From Hyphomicrobiaceae bacterium (GTDB lineage: Bacteria; Pseudomonadota; Alphaproteobacteria; Rhizobiales; JAKIUO01), in assembly GCA_021647535.1 (NCBI GenBank), contig JAKIUO010000196.1:1-5199 (forward strand): a stretch of DNA of 5,199 bases, given 5' to 3'. The notes below the pieces were generated by a model. It was not told the DNA's origin, did no database searches, and saw nothing but the letters and a program-made list of their open reading frames with translations. Of this stretch, positions 1 to 5,199 are shown piece by piece. Each line of letters begins with the position of its first letter. Positions within the stretch are counted from its first letter, which is position 1. A program made the position numbers and the translations under genes.

Positions 1-1395
1 TTCTTCAATCTGGCGCACTGATTTGGCGAACACGCCGACTTTCGCGGCGCTGCCTTTGGCGGTGTTATAACCGGCGCTCTGATGTTTGAAATGCTGATCT
101 ATAAAGCTTCCGACCTGCTGCGCCACGACCAGCCAGCGACGTTCACCCGTCGCCGCATAAAGGTCAAGTCCCGCCTGTCCCATGGCCAGATTATCTCCTA
201 AAAACGGACCGCCGCGATCTTTTACACTATGGGAAAAGCCGTTTTCCAGACGATGATTTTTAACGATCCAGTTGGCGGCTTTGAGCGCCCGATCCAGAAC
301 CGCACGATCATTGGTGACATTATACAAGGCCAGCAATCCTCTGATGGCCCAGGCATTTTCGCGCGTATAAATATTCTTGTCGATGCGCGGCATACCCGCT
401 TTGGCACGTGCCTTGGCATCCAGCGCGTAAAATTTATGGCCATCGACCTGCTTGTTAAGATCGGCATCTTGCGAGGTGTAAAAAGGGCCGTCGGGCGAGG
501 TTAAAATCGTTTTCAGGTAACGGTCAATATTTTTGGCCGCCTGTAAATAGCGCACGTCGCCCCACAAGGCATAGGCCTTGGCATAGTGGCGCATATAGTC
601 CGCCTGATAGGACATTATTTTTTCAAAATGGGGGGATTTCCAGTCGCGCTCATCTGAATATTGATAGACACCGCCCCATACCGGATCAAGCAGCGCCAGC
701 GCTGCATCAAGGGTTTGTCTTGCCATTTTTTTGGCGTTGGCGCCTCCAGCTTCAGCATCTGCCAGAGCGAGCTGCATACTGTCCGTATGGATGAATTTAT
801 GGATCTGGCCCCAGCCGCCATATTTTTTATCATAGACACCTTCATAATTGCCGCGCAGCAGTTTGCGCTGGGCGGGCGACAGATGACTGGTAGTCGAGGC
901 GGTAATTTTGGCTTGGGCTAAAACGGAGGGGCCGGGGGAGGGGTCATCAATAATGGCCTGCAGCAAAAATGCCATGCGAGGCGCTGGAATATAGCCGCTG
1001 AGCTTGACGATTTCCGTGCCATCAGGGGCAAAAATAATGGTGGCGGGCCAGCCCCAGTCGCCATAGCGGCTCGACAGATCGGGTGCACCATCCTGATCAA
1101 CACGCACCGTGATATATTTCTTTTTCAAAAGCGCCTGTACCTTGGCATTGCCATAGGTTTTTTCTTCCATGACATGACACCAGTGACACCAGACGGCTTC
1201 CAGATCGAGTATGACAAATTTGTTCTGGGCGCGGGCGCGCTCAAACAGATCACTCGTCCAGCCCTGCCATTTCAAGCCCTTGCCGCTGGCGCTCTCATTG
1301 GCCTGAAGGCTGCCGGCAAATATAAATGCCAGACTAAAAAGGAAGGGCAAGGCGATGATTTTTGTCACGATGCTCTTTCTCACAATACTCTGCAT
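1..1395 (-). CDS. Exported DUF255 (YyaL/SSP411-type) thioredoxin-fold protein, C-terminus cut by window edge
   Basis: An open minus-strand frame starts at ATG 1395-1393 and runs 465 codons to the window edge without a stop, so the gene is partial here. Residues 1-32 form a Sec signal peptide: R6/K7/K12, then a hydrophobic stretch ending SLQA before N33. A thioredoxin-like domain spans about 42-150, with WCHWCHVM at 69-76 (cysteines 70 and 73) and a WGWPATIIFAPDG strand at 114-126, as in the DUF255/Thioredox_DsbH family. From about 185 comes the helical six-hairpin-like part, with the family signatures YGGWG (192-196), PHFEK (255-259) and the FYTSQDAD region (305-312). YyaL/SSP411 proteins are usually near 650-700 residues, so about a third may be missing, though shorter variants exist. 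CxxC in an exported protein suggests periplasmic thiol-disulfide or sugar-related chemistry, but the family's reaction is not established. The family call is firm; the function is open. Confidence -1.
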   Translation of the reverse strand, partial: MQSIVRKSIVTKIIALPFLFSLAFIFAGSLQANESASGKGLKWQGWTSDLFERARAQNKFVILDLEAVWCHWCHVMEEKTYGNAKVQALLKKKYITVRVDQDGAPDLSSRYGDWGWPATIIFAPDGTEIVKLSGYIPAPRMAFLLQAIIDDPSPGPSVLAQAKITASTTSHLSPAQRKLLRGNYEGVYDKKYGGWGQIHKFIHTDSMQLALADAEAGGANAKKMARQTLDAALALLDPVWGGVYQYSDERDWKSPHFEKIMSYQADYMRHYAKAYALWGDVRYLQAAKNIDRYLKTILTSPDGPFYTSQDADLNKQVDGHKFYALDAKARAKAGMPRIDKNIYTRENAWAIRGLLALYNVTNDRAVLDRALKAANWIVKNHRLENGFSHSVKDRGGPFLGDNLAMGQAGLDLYAATGERRWLVVAQQVGSFIDQHFKHQSAGYNTAKGSAAKVGVFAKSVRQIEE

Positions 1396-1401
1396 GGGGG
1401 G

Positions 1402-1409
1402 CTCTCCTT
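1402..1409 (-). promoter_or_regulatory. Strong ribosome binding site of the DUF255 gene
   Basis: On the minus strand AAGGAGAG lies six bases before the ATG at 1395. It fixes the start and makes the signal peptide part of the protein. Confidence -1.
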
Positions 1410-1500
1410 GTGGATCTCACTGCATGGCAAACAAATTGCCAAAGCTTCGCATGTGCGATTTTATCGTGAGAATTTATGGAGAATAGTGTGAGGAACATGA

Positions 1501-1532
1501 GGGAAAACACAAGGCCTGTTCACGCCCTTGTG
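1501..1532 (-). terminator. Probable intrinsic terminator after the OmpA-domain gene
   Basis: Read on the minus strand, a perfect 7-bp stem CACAAGG/CCTTGTG (arms 1526-1532 and 1508-1514, 11-base loop) is followed at once by TTTTCCC. It sits about 125 bases past the OmpA-domain stop and about 110 bases before the DUF255 start, where it could end the upstream transcript. The T-run is only four bases, so termination may be partial. Confidence -1.
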
Positions 1533-1564
1533 AGAGGTGTTGTTTCCAAGTGGCATACGCAAAT

Positions 1565-1600
1565 ACCGCCTCCTTTCAGCATTGGCCAAAAGGAAGCGGT
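1565..1600. repeat. Inverted repeat (hairpin) between the two minus-strand genes
   Basis: Arms ACCGC-C-TCCTTT (1565-1576) and AAAGGA-A-GCGGT (1589-1600) pair over 11 bp with one mismatch, enclosing a 12-base loop. No T-run follows on either strand. It may be an mRNA 3'-end structure of the OmpA-domain transcript, or a copy of a dispersed palindromic repeat; the window alone cannot decide. Confidence -1.
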
Positions 1601-1615
1601 GTCCGGTCTGGTGCG

Positions 1616-1650
1616 AGCCAGCGGGCGGATTGAGTTCGAGCCCTCTGGCT
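1616..1650. repeat. Inverted repeat immediately past the OmpA-domain stop
   Basis: Arms AGCCAG-C-GGGC (1616-1626) and GCCC-T-CTGGCT (1640-1650) pair over 10 bp with one mismatch and a 13-base loop. On the minus strand it begins 7 bases after the stop codon of the OmpA-domain gene, the usual place for a 3' stabilising or terminating hairpin. No T-run follows, so it is not a canonical intrinsic terminator. Confidence -1.
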
Positions 1651-1657
1651 TTCAGGT

Positions 1658-2812
1658 TTACTGACAACGCACATTTCGTTCGCCATAGCCACCATAAGAA
1701 TAAGCGGTTCCACCAGATTGATAGGCATTATATCCATCGTCATCAGCATAGGCATATCCATATCCATATCCAGTGTCATAAGCGGCATAGGGATTGGTCT
1801 GGACATACTGCTCCCTTGCCGTTGCTATACCATAGGCCGAGCGACGGTTTGCCCCTCTTCTTTGCGCTATAGCTCGGGCATTTTTCACGCCAGCATTATA
1901 AGCGGTACGCCTGTTTTTATTGGCCACACGCGATGTCACACGCGATGTCTGGCGCGCTGAATATTCAGTGGTTTTTGATATGCGCTTGCGCCTGGCTTTG
2001 TGTATTTTTTTGACCATGGAGCTGGTCTTGTGACTTTCCGTCCGTCTTGCATAGGCCAGCTGTACAGATGCCTTGTCCGTCTTGATCACCAGCGCTTTTG
2101 AAGCAGATGTGCTGATCATTATGCCCTCACTTCGGGGCGAATTGGCATCGGGAAGGCTGATAATGGTGTTGGGCGCAAAGCCGTAAACATCTTCGATCAG
2201 GGAAAGCTCAATGCGATTGTTTTTCTTTGCGTTGACGTTCTGCTTGTCCTTGAGGTTATAAGAACCAAAGCCAACTGGTACGAGGCGTTTGCCGGATATG
2301 CCAAATTTTTTCTTGAGATAGTTCCTCACCAGCTGCGCGCGCTGAACAGATAATTGCTGGTCGCCTTTTTTATCGCCCTTGATGATGGAATGACCGGCAA
2401 TCGCATAGGTTCTTTTGTTGATGCGGTCCGAGATAATGGCAGTACCCAGATCGTCCAGAATAGCTATGGCACGAGGAGACAAATCCAGGCTGCTACCTTC
2501 AAACAGACCAAATATATCGACGTTCCGTTTCAGATTGACCACTACTTGGCGCGAACGTCCTTGATCAAACCAGTTCATCTGAACAATGGTTTTATGATAG
2601 GCGTCATGGCTATATCTGACATTATCATGAGGCTGCAGGTTCTTCTTGAAATGAGCCACCCTGTCAGATGAAGAAGCCTGCACAAAAGTGTCCACACCGC
2701 TCCATTTGCGTTCCTCTGTTTCAGCGGCATAAGCCAGTTGAATGACCGTCAGGCTGGAGAGCAATATAGCGGCTTTGGCAGCTCCTCTTTTCAATTTTGA
2801 CAGGTTTTTCAT
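1658..2812 (-). CDS. Exported OmpA-domain protein with basic linker and Tyr/Gly-rich tail
   Basis: This is a 384-residue protein when started at ATG 2812. Residues 1-29 are a Sec signal peptide: five K/R residues, then AAILLSSLTVIQLAYA. There is no lipobox cysteine, and the region before the OmpA domain is too short for a beta-barrel. The OmpA C-terminal domain spans about 97-206: FEGSSLDLS (104-112), GHS (140-142), LSVQRA (154-159), a GFGSYN turn (181-186) and NNRIEL (198-203). This domain normally binds peptidoglycan diaminopimelate; the usual Asp of GHTD is Ile143 here, while the Arg of LSxxRA (R158) is kept. Residues 268-325 are rich in Lys/Arg, with a duplicated TSRV (289-296). The tail 341-378 has 11 tyrosines, and the protein ends in Cys-Gln. 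Likely role, by inference: periplasmic cell-wall-associated factor. An in-frame ATG at 2866 would hide the signal peptide and lacks a binding site. Domain call firm, biological role unknown. Confidence -1.
   Translation of the reverse strand: MKNLSKLKRGAAKAAILLSSLTVIQLAYAAETEERKWSGVDTFVQASSSDRVAHFKKNLQPHDNVRYSHDAYHKTIVQMNWFDQGRSRQVVVNLKRNVDIFGLFEGSSLDLSPRAIAILDDLGTAIISDRINKRTYAIAGHSIIKGDKKGDQQLSVQRAQLVRNYLKKKFGISGKRLVPVGFGSYNLKDKQNVNAKKNNRIELSLIEDVYGFAPNTIISLPDANSPRSEGIMISTSASKALVIKTDKASVQLAYARRTESHKTSSMVKKIHKARRKRISKTTEYSARQTSRVTSRVANKNRRTAYNAGVKNARAIAQRRGANRRSAYGIATAREQYVQTNPYAAYDTGYGYGYAYADDDGYNAYQSGGTAYSYGGYGERNVRCQ
1754..1771 (-). repeat. Three tandem 6-bp units coding for Gly-Tyr
   Basis: The plus strand reads ATATCC three times without a mismatch. 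On the coding strand this is GGATAT x3, giving (Gly-Tyr)3 at residues 348-353 of the OmpA-domain protein. Perfect codon identity suggests slippage or recent expansion. Confidence -1.
1926..1949 (-). repeat. Perfect 12-bp tandem duplication coding for TSRV-TSRV
   Basis: ACACGCGATGTC occurs twice back to back on the plus strand (1926-1937, 1938-1949). It is in frame in the OmpA-domain gene and gives residues 289-296 in the basic segment, so the frame is preserved. It looks like a recent short duplication. Confidence -1.
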
Positions 2813-2823
2813 GATGCAATTTA

Positions 2824-2829
2824 TCCCTT
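2824..2829 (-). promoter_or_regulatory. Weak ribosome binding site choosing the 2812 start
   Basis: AAGGGA on the minus strand ends 11 bases before ATG 2812, a long spacing. The alternative ATG at 2866 has no purine-rich site at all. Together with the signal peptide beginning at 2812, this supports the shorter protein. Confidence -1.
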
Positions 2830-2896
2830 GTAATGCGTTCGGTTCTCCGGCGTCTCCCCTGTCCATTGGAGCAGCCAGAGTGTTTTGTGGCCTCTT

Positions 2897-2947
2897 TCCC
2901 CATGAAAATCTTGAATTGATCAGCCAGTCCTGCGATTTTCATGGGGA
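2897..2947. repeat. Perfect 14-bp inverted repeat upstream of the OmpA-domain gene
   Basis: TCCCCATGAAAATC (2897-2910) and its exact reverse complement (2934-2947) flank a 23-base spacer that contains the palindrome TGATCA. It lies 85-135 bases upstream of the OmpA-domain start. If the transcript begins near 2953 it forms a strong hairpin in the 5' leader; otherwise it could be a two-site operator. Neither arm is followed by a T-run in the terminator sense for the minus strand. Confidence -1.
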
Positions 2948-2959
2948 CAGGGTCAAAAA

Positions 2960-2990
2960 AATATCTTCCGCGCATTCTTCGAGTTCTCAA
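2960..2990 (-). promoter_or_regulatory. Possible promoter of the OmpA-domain gene
   Basis: On the minus strand TTGAGA (2990-2985, five of six matches to the sigma-70 -35 box) is followed after 19 bases by GATATT (2965-2960, four of six). The spacing is long and alphaproteobacterial promoters are loosely conserved, so this is only a candidate. If right, the inverted repeat at 2897-2947 falls just inside the transcript. Confidence -1.
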
Positions 2991-3006
2991 GTATTTTCAG
3001 TATAAT
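2978..3006 (+). promoter_or_regulatory. Possible plus-strand promoter with exact -10 box
   Basis: TATAAT at 3001-3006 matches the -10 consensus exactly; 17 bases upstream is TTCGAG (2978-2983), a poor -35. If active it would transcribe the hairpin run at 3056-3203 as the leader of the glutamate-synthase-like gene, or as a separate RNA. In AT-rich DNA this match could be chance. Confidence -1.
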
Positions 3007-3055
3007 AAAATGAAAACAATGACTTGCATCTGTGATTATTTACTGATGTTACGCA

Positions 3056-3203
3056 CCCAACTTTTGGGATGGTCTTGAAAAAGAGCCTTCGGCGACGCTT
3101 ATGCAGCGGGCATTCAGGGACCAGTCCCTAAAAACCCAACAATTGGGATTGCACAAGGGTCTCGACCCTTTGCCGCTTTCGCGCGTAGCGAACCGCCAGA
3201 GGC
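3056..3203. other. Series of eight small hairpins, possible structured RNA or palindromic repeat element
   Basis: Eight short inverted repeats follow each other with small gaps: CCCAA/TTGGG (3056-3068), GCC/GGC (3085-3093), CGCT/AGCG (3096-3108), AGGGA/TCCCT (3116-3129), CCCAA/TTGGG again (3135-3147), AAGGGTC/GACCCTT (3155-3170), TTCGC/GCGAA (3178-3192) and GCC/GGC (3195-3203). A T-rich stretch follows at 3205-3219. The two CCCAA hairpins sit in similar surroundings (ACCCAAC then TTGGGAT). I recognise no known RNA family. Several stems are only 3-4 bp, so some will be chance. It ends about 125 bases before the glutamate-synthase-like start and could be its leader, a small RNA, or a copy of a dispersed repeat. 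Confidence -1.
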
Positions 3204-3236
3204 ATTCTTTTCTTCTTTTGCGTAAGATCAGTGATT

Positions 3237-3242
3237 TATATT
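3237..3242 (+). promoter_or_regulatory. Possible -10 box close to the glutamate-synthase-like gene
   Basis: TATATT matches five of six -10 positions and lies about 88 bases before the start codon. No convincing -35 box is found at 16-18 bases upstream (T-rich sequence only). It is an alternative to the candidate at 3001 and would leave the hairpin run outside the transcript. Confidence -1.
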
Positions 3243-3316
3243 TTGCTCTAACGGAAAATTGTTTTGCTTTGCGTACCGCCGATGCCTACCGTTCGCGTAA
3301 ACAGATAATAGCTTGC

Positions 3317-3322
3317 GGGGAG
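3317..3322 (+). promoter_or_regulatory. Ribosome binding site deciding the start at 3330
   Basis: GGGGAG lies seven bases before ATG 3330. The in-frame TTG at 3324 would be only one base from this site, so ATG 3330 is the start. Confidence -1.
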
Positions 3323-3329
3323 TTTGAAG

Positions 3330-4844
3330 ATGAATATTTTATCCTTGTTCACGATGAAGGGCATGGCCGTGCTGTCGACCATTTTTGTGATGGTCGTGGG
3401 GTTGGTCCTTCTTGCACTGATTATCCTGTTTGTCATTGATGTCACGCAGCGCAAGGATGCGGTGCGCCACAATTTTCCGGTGATCGGTCGTTTTCGCGGC
3501 CTGTTTATTCATCTGGGAGAATTTTTCCGGCAATATTTCTTTGCCATGGACCGCGAAGAAATGCCCTTCAATCGTGCTGAGCGTCGCTGGGTGACGCAGT
3601 CAGCTGCCGGCATCGACAATACAGTGGCTTTTGGTTCAACGCGCAACCTGACCGCACCAGGTATGCCGATATTTGTCAACGCCCCCTTTGCCCTGCTCGA
3701 TGAAGAGACCAGCGAAGCGGCGCCGATACTCTTTGGCCCCTACAGCAAAACCCCTTATGAAACATCAGCCATTATTGGTATTTCAGCCATGAGTTTCGGG
3801 GCCTTGTCGCGGCCCGCCATCCGGGCTCTGTCGCGTGGGGCAAAACTCGCCGGGATCTATCTGAATACCGGTGAGGGGGGGCTGTCGCCGCATCATCTGG
3901 AGGGTGATTGTGATATTATTTTTCAGATCGGCACCGCTAAATATGGGGTGCGCAATGAGGACGGCTCGCTCGATGAAAACAAGCTGCGTGCCATCACCGA
4001 ACGCCCTCAAATCAAAATGCTGGAGCTTAAATTGTCGCAAGGAGCCAAGCCCGGCAAGGGCGGCATTTTACCGGGCGTCAAGGTGACGAATGAGATTTCG
4101 AAGATCCGTGGCATCCCGGCGGGCAAAAGCTCAATCTCGCCAAATCGCCATCCTGAAATTAGCAATAATAACGAGCTACTCGACTTTATCAATCACCTGC
4201 AAGAGCTCTCGGGGAAGCCGGTGGGTTTCAAAATGGTGATTTCCGATTGTGGCTGGCTGGAAGAATTGTGCGAGCTTATTCTGGCTCGTGATGAGCAGTT
4301 CGCCCCCGACTTTATAACCGTAGATGGCGGCGATGGTGGCACTGGGGCGGCGCCGATGCCCTTGATGGATAATGTGGGGCTGACGGTAAGAGAAGCGCTG
4401 CCTGCTGTCGTTGATGTGCTGACCCGCTATGGTTTGCGTCCGCGCATCAGGGTCATCGCCTCGGGAAAACTCATCACACCGGCTGAAGTCGCCTATGCTT
4501 ATTGCGCCGGTGCCGATATGGTCAACGGGGCGCGCGGTTTCATGTTTGCGCTGGGCTGTATTCAGGCGCTGAAATGCAATCGCAACACCTGTCCGACCGG
4601 TATCACAACACATAAAACGCGTTTGCAATCAGGGCTTGACCCGCTGGACAAAGCGGTGAAGATCAAGAATTATGTGGGTAAAATCCGCTATGGCACCGGC
4701 CTGATCGCTCATTCTTGCGGCGTTCGCGAGCCACGCGCCTTGCAACGTAATCATTGCCGTATAGCGCTTGGCAATGGCAGATCGCAACCCCTGCACCAGA
4801 TCTATCCGCCAGCGCTGCCAGAACGCCAGAAGGTGAACAGTTAG
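3330..4844 (+). CDS. Membrane-anchored FMN-binding glutamate synthase family protein (GltB-like)
   Basis: The protein is complete at 504 residues, with a TAG stop. Residues 12-36 form one long hydrophobic segment, predicted as an N-terminal membrane anchor. The rest is a GltB-type FMN barrel: SFGALS (155-160), NTGEGGLSPHH (179-189), QGAKPGKGGILPG (237-249), DGGDGGTGAAP (332-342) and ASGKL (377-381). Cysteines 410, 416 and 421 have the C-x5-C-x4-C spacing that holds the [3Fe-4S] cluster in glutamate synthase. The ending HSCGVREPR...YPP matches stand-alone members. In full glutamate synthase this domain makes glutamate from 2-oxoglutarate and ammonia delivered by a glutaminase domain; here neither that domain nor an NADPH subunit is present, so substrate and electron donor are unknown. 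The region is often annotated simply as FMN-binding glutamate synthase family. No partner gene is adjacent; downstream is a tRNA. Confidence -1.
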   Translation: MNILSLFTMKGMAVLSTIFVMVVGLVLLALIILFVIDVTQRKDAVRHNFPVIGRFRGLFIHLGEFFRQYFFAMDREEMPFNRAERRWVTQSAAGIDNTVAFGSTRNLTAPGMPIFVNAPFALLDEETSEAAPILFGPYSKTPYETSAIIGISAMSFGALSRPAIRALSRGAKLAGIYLNTGEGGLSPHHLEGDCDIIFQIGTAKYGVRNEDGSLDENKLRAITERPQIKMLELKLSQGAKPGKGGILPGVKVTNEISKIRGIPAGKSSISPNRHPEISNNNELLDFINHLQELSGKPVGFKMVISDCGWLEELCELILARDEQFAPDFITVDGGDGGTGAAPMPLMDNVGLTVREALPAVVDVLTRYGLRPRIRVIASGKLITPAEVAYAYCAGADMVNGARGFMFALGCIQALKCNRNTCPTGITTHKTRLQSGLDPLDKAVKIKNYVGKIRYGTGLIAHSCGVREPRALQRNHCRIALGNGRSQPLHQIYPPALPERQKVNS

Positions 4845-4881
4845 TCTGTTTCATCGCTGGCGTCCAGAGGCGAAAAATTGC

Positions 4882-4910
4882 TTGTCGCCCGCCGCCTTGC
4901 AAGATATAGC
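4882..4910 (+). promoter_or_regulatory. Probable promoter of the tRNA-Ser gene
   Basis: TTGTCG (4882-4887, four of six) and TATAGC (4905-4910, four of six) are separated by exactly 17 bases. A start near 4917 would give a leader of about 50 bases before the mature tRNA, to be removed by RNase P. Confidence -1.
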
Positions 4911-4917
4911 TTACGCC

Positions 4918-4964
4918 TGTTCAGGGCCAAAGACCTGTTGCGCAAGCAATCGTTAGCCTGAACA
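4918..4964. repeat. 8-bp inverted repeat in the tRNA leader
   Basis: TGTTCAGG (4918-4925) and CCTGAACA (4957-4964) are exact reverse complements with 31 bases between. The right arm ends one base before the mature tRNA. Folded in the precursor, it would place a stem next to the RNase P cleavage site. It may be chance. Confidence -1.
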
Positions 4965-4965
4965 A

Positions 4966-5055
4966 GGAGAGGTGCCAGAGTGGTTGAATGGGGCGGTCTC
5001 GAAAACCGTTGAGCGCGCAAGCGTTCCGAGGGTTCGAATCCCTCTCTCTCCGCCA
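4966..5055 (+). tRNA. tRNA-Ser, anticodon CGA
   Basis: A full 90-base class II tRNA including CCA. The acceptor stem GGAGAGG (4966-4972) pairs with TCTCTCC (5045-5051, last pair G-T). The D stem is CCA/TGG (4975-4977, 4989-4991). The anticodon stem GCGGT/ACCGT (4993-4997, 5005-5009) encloses loop CTCGAAA, with anticodon CGA at 5000-5002, which reads UCG codons. The long variable arm typical of serine tRNA is a 6-bp stem around GCAA (5011-5026). The T arm GAGGG-TTCGAAT-CCCTC occupies 5028-5044, the discriminator is G5052 and CCA is encoded at 5053-5055. Every arm folds, and the sequence closely resembles bacterial tRNA-Ser(CGA), so the call is secure. Confidence -1.
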
Positions 5056-5199
5056 GTAGCCCCAAAAAACTATTCTCTGTTTTTAATTCCTGATTGCCCA
5101 AAAGGCCAGTAATTGCGCGGTTTTTGGGTAAAATCTGTTGACCTTAGTGGTGCTGAAAAAGGGTATTTTTTCTCCGATTTCCTTCTCTCTCTCGTCTTT
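5056..5199. other. Region downstream of tRNA-Ser, no gene seen
   Basis: No coding frame with a ribosome site is visible. An imperfect hairpin TTGCCCAAAA/TTTTGGGTAA (5094-5103 with 5122-5131, one G-T pair, 18-base loop) lies 38 bases past the tRNA, but it has no T-run after it. TTGACC at 5138-5143 resembles a -35 box, yet no good -10 box follows at 16-18 bases. No copy of the tRNA 3' end is found here, so there is no sign of an integrated element within the window. Confidence -1.

Larger units (their letters stand above)
2813..3329. other. Gene-free divergent intergenic region
   Basis: About 520 bases separate the start of the OmpA-domain gene (minus) from the start of the glutamate-synthase-like gene (plus), so promoters for both should lie here. 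The part from about 2950 to 3050 is AT-rich. Small open frames exist on both strands, but none has a ribosome site or a recognisable product. The notable content is the inverted repeat at 2897-2947 and the hairpin run at 3056-3203, listed separately. Confidence -1.
4845..4965. other. Spacer between the glutamate-synthase-like gene and tRNA-Ser
   Basis: The spacer holds a small imperfect hairpin just past the stop (CTGG 4857-4860 with CCAG 4864-4867; TCGC 4854-4857 with GCGA 4870-4873 is an alternative outer pairing). It is followed by A's rather than T's on the plus strand, so no intrinsic terminator is evident. The tRNA promoter candidate and an 8-bp inverted repeat fill the rest. Confidence -1.

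Noticed and set aside
1627..1650. T-arm-like sequence with GTTCGAGCCC, possible tRNA or tRNA remnant
   Set aside because: No acceptor, D or anticodon arm can be built around it; it is better explained as the loop and arm of the hairpin at 1616-1650.
1537..1872. Plus-strand frame with a striking His/Ile-rich peptide
   Set aside because: It is antisense to the Gly-Tyr repeats of the OmpA-domain gene; the histidine pattern comes from the GGATAT/GCCTAT codons read backwards.
2813..2866. Upstream ATG at 2866 as start of the OmpA-domain protein
   Set aside because: It adds 18 polar residues before a classic signal peptide and lacks any ribosome site.
2721..2990. Minus-strand frame of 89 codons passing through both arms of the inverted repeat
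   Set aside because: No ribosome site at any start, and it overlaps the signal-peptide region of the OmpA-domain gene in another frame.
3101..3439. Plus-strand open frame of 112 codons between the hairpin run and the glutamate-synthase-like gene
   Set aside because: It overlaps the glutamate-synthase-like start by 110 bases in another frame, has no ribosome site and no recognisable domain. Its start lies within the hairpin run.
4841..5101. Minus-strand open frame of 86 codons containing a GFEPSERLRAQRFSRPP-like stretch
   Set aside because: It is the reverse complement of the tRNA-Ser gene; this peptide type is a well-known false prediction over tRNA-Ser.
4966..5199. tRNA-Ser gene as an attachment site for an integrated element
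   Set aside because: No repeat of the tRNA 3' end, integrase gene or composition shift is visible in the 144 bases downstream; more flanking sequence would be needed.

Overview
The window looks like ordinary chromosome from a Gram-negative proteobacterium, most plausibly an alphaproteobacterium. The reasons are Sec signal peptides on two proteins, an OmpA-type periplasmic domain, a membrane-anchored GltB-like FMN protein, a tRNA gene with encoded CCA, and moderate G+C with short AT-rich gaps. The taxonomic call is inference from general character; no rRNA or marker gene is present to settle it.

Layout. Positions 1-1395 (minus) hold the N-terminal 465 residues of an exported DUF255/YyaL-type thioredoxin-fold protein that runs off the left edge. 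A 262-base gap follows, with three hairpins, one a credible terminator. Positions 1658-2812 (minus) encode an exported OmpA-domain protein with a very basic segment and a tyrosine/glycine-rich tail. A gene-free divergent region of about 520 bases (2813-3329) carries a perfect 14-bp inverted repeat near the OmpA-type gene and a run of eight small hairpins nearer the next gene. Positions 3330-4844 (plus) encode a complete, membrane-anchored FMN-binding glutamate-synthase-family protein. A 121-base gap with a plausible promoter leads to a tRNA-Ser(CGA) gene at 4966-5055 (plus). The last 144 bases show no gene.

The two minus-strand genes both make envelope proteins, but a terminator-like hairpin lies between them, so they may be separate units. 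The glutamate-synthase-like gene and the tRNA face the other way. Nothing shows that these genes act in one pathway, and I see no mobile element, CRISPR array or defence system. The features most worth a second look are the unusual OmpA-type protein, the inverted repeat in its probable leader, and the hairpin series at 3056-3203.
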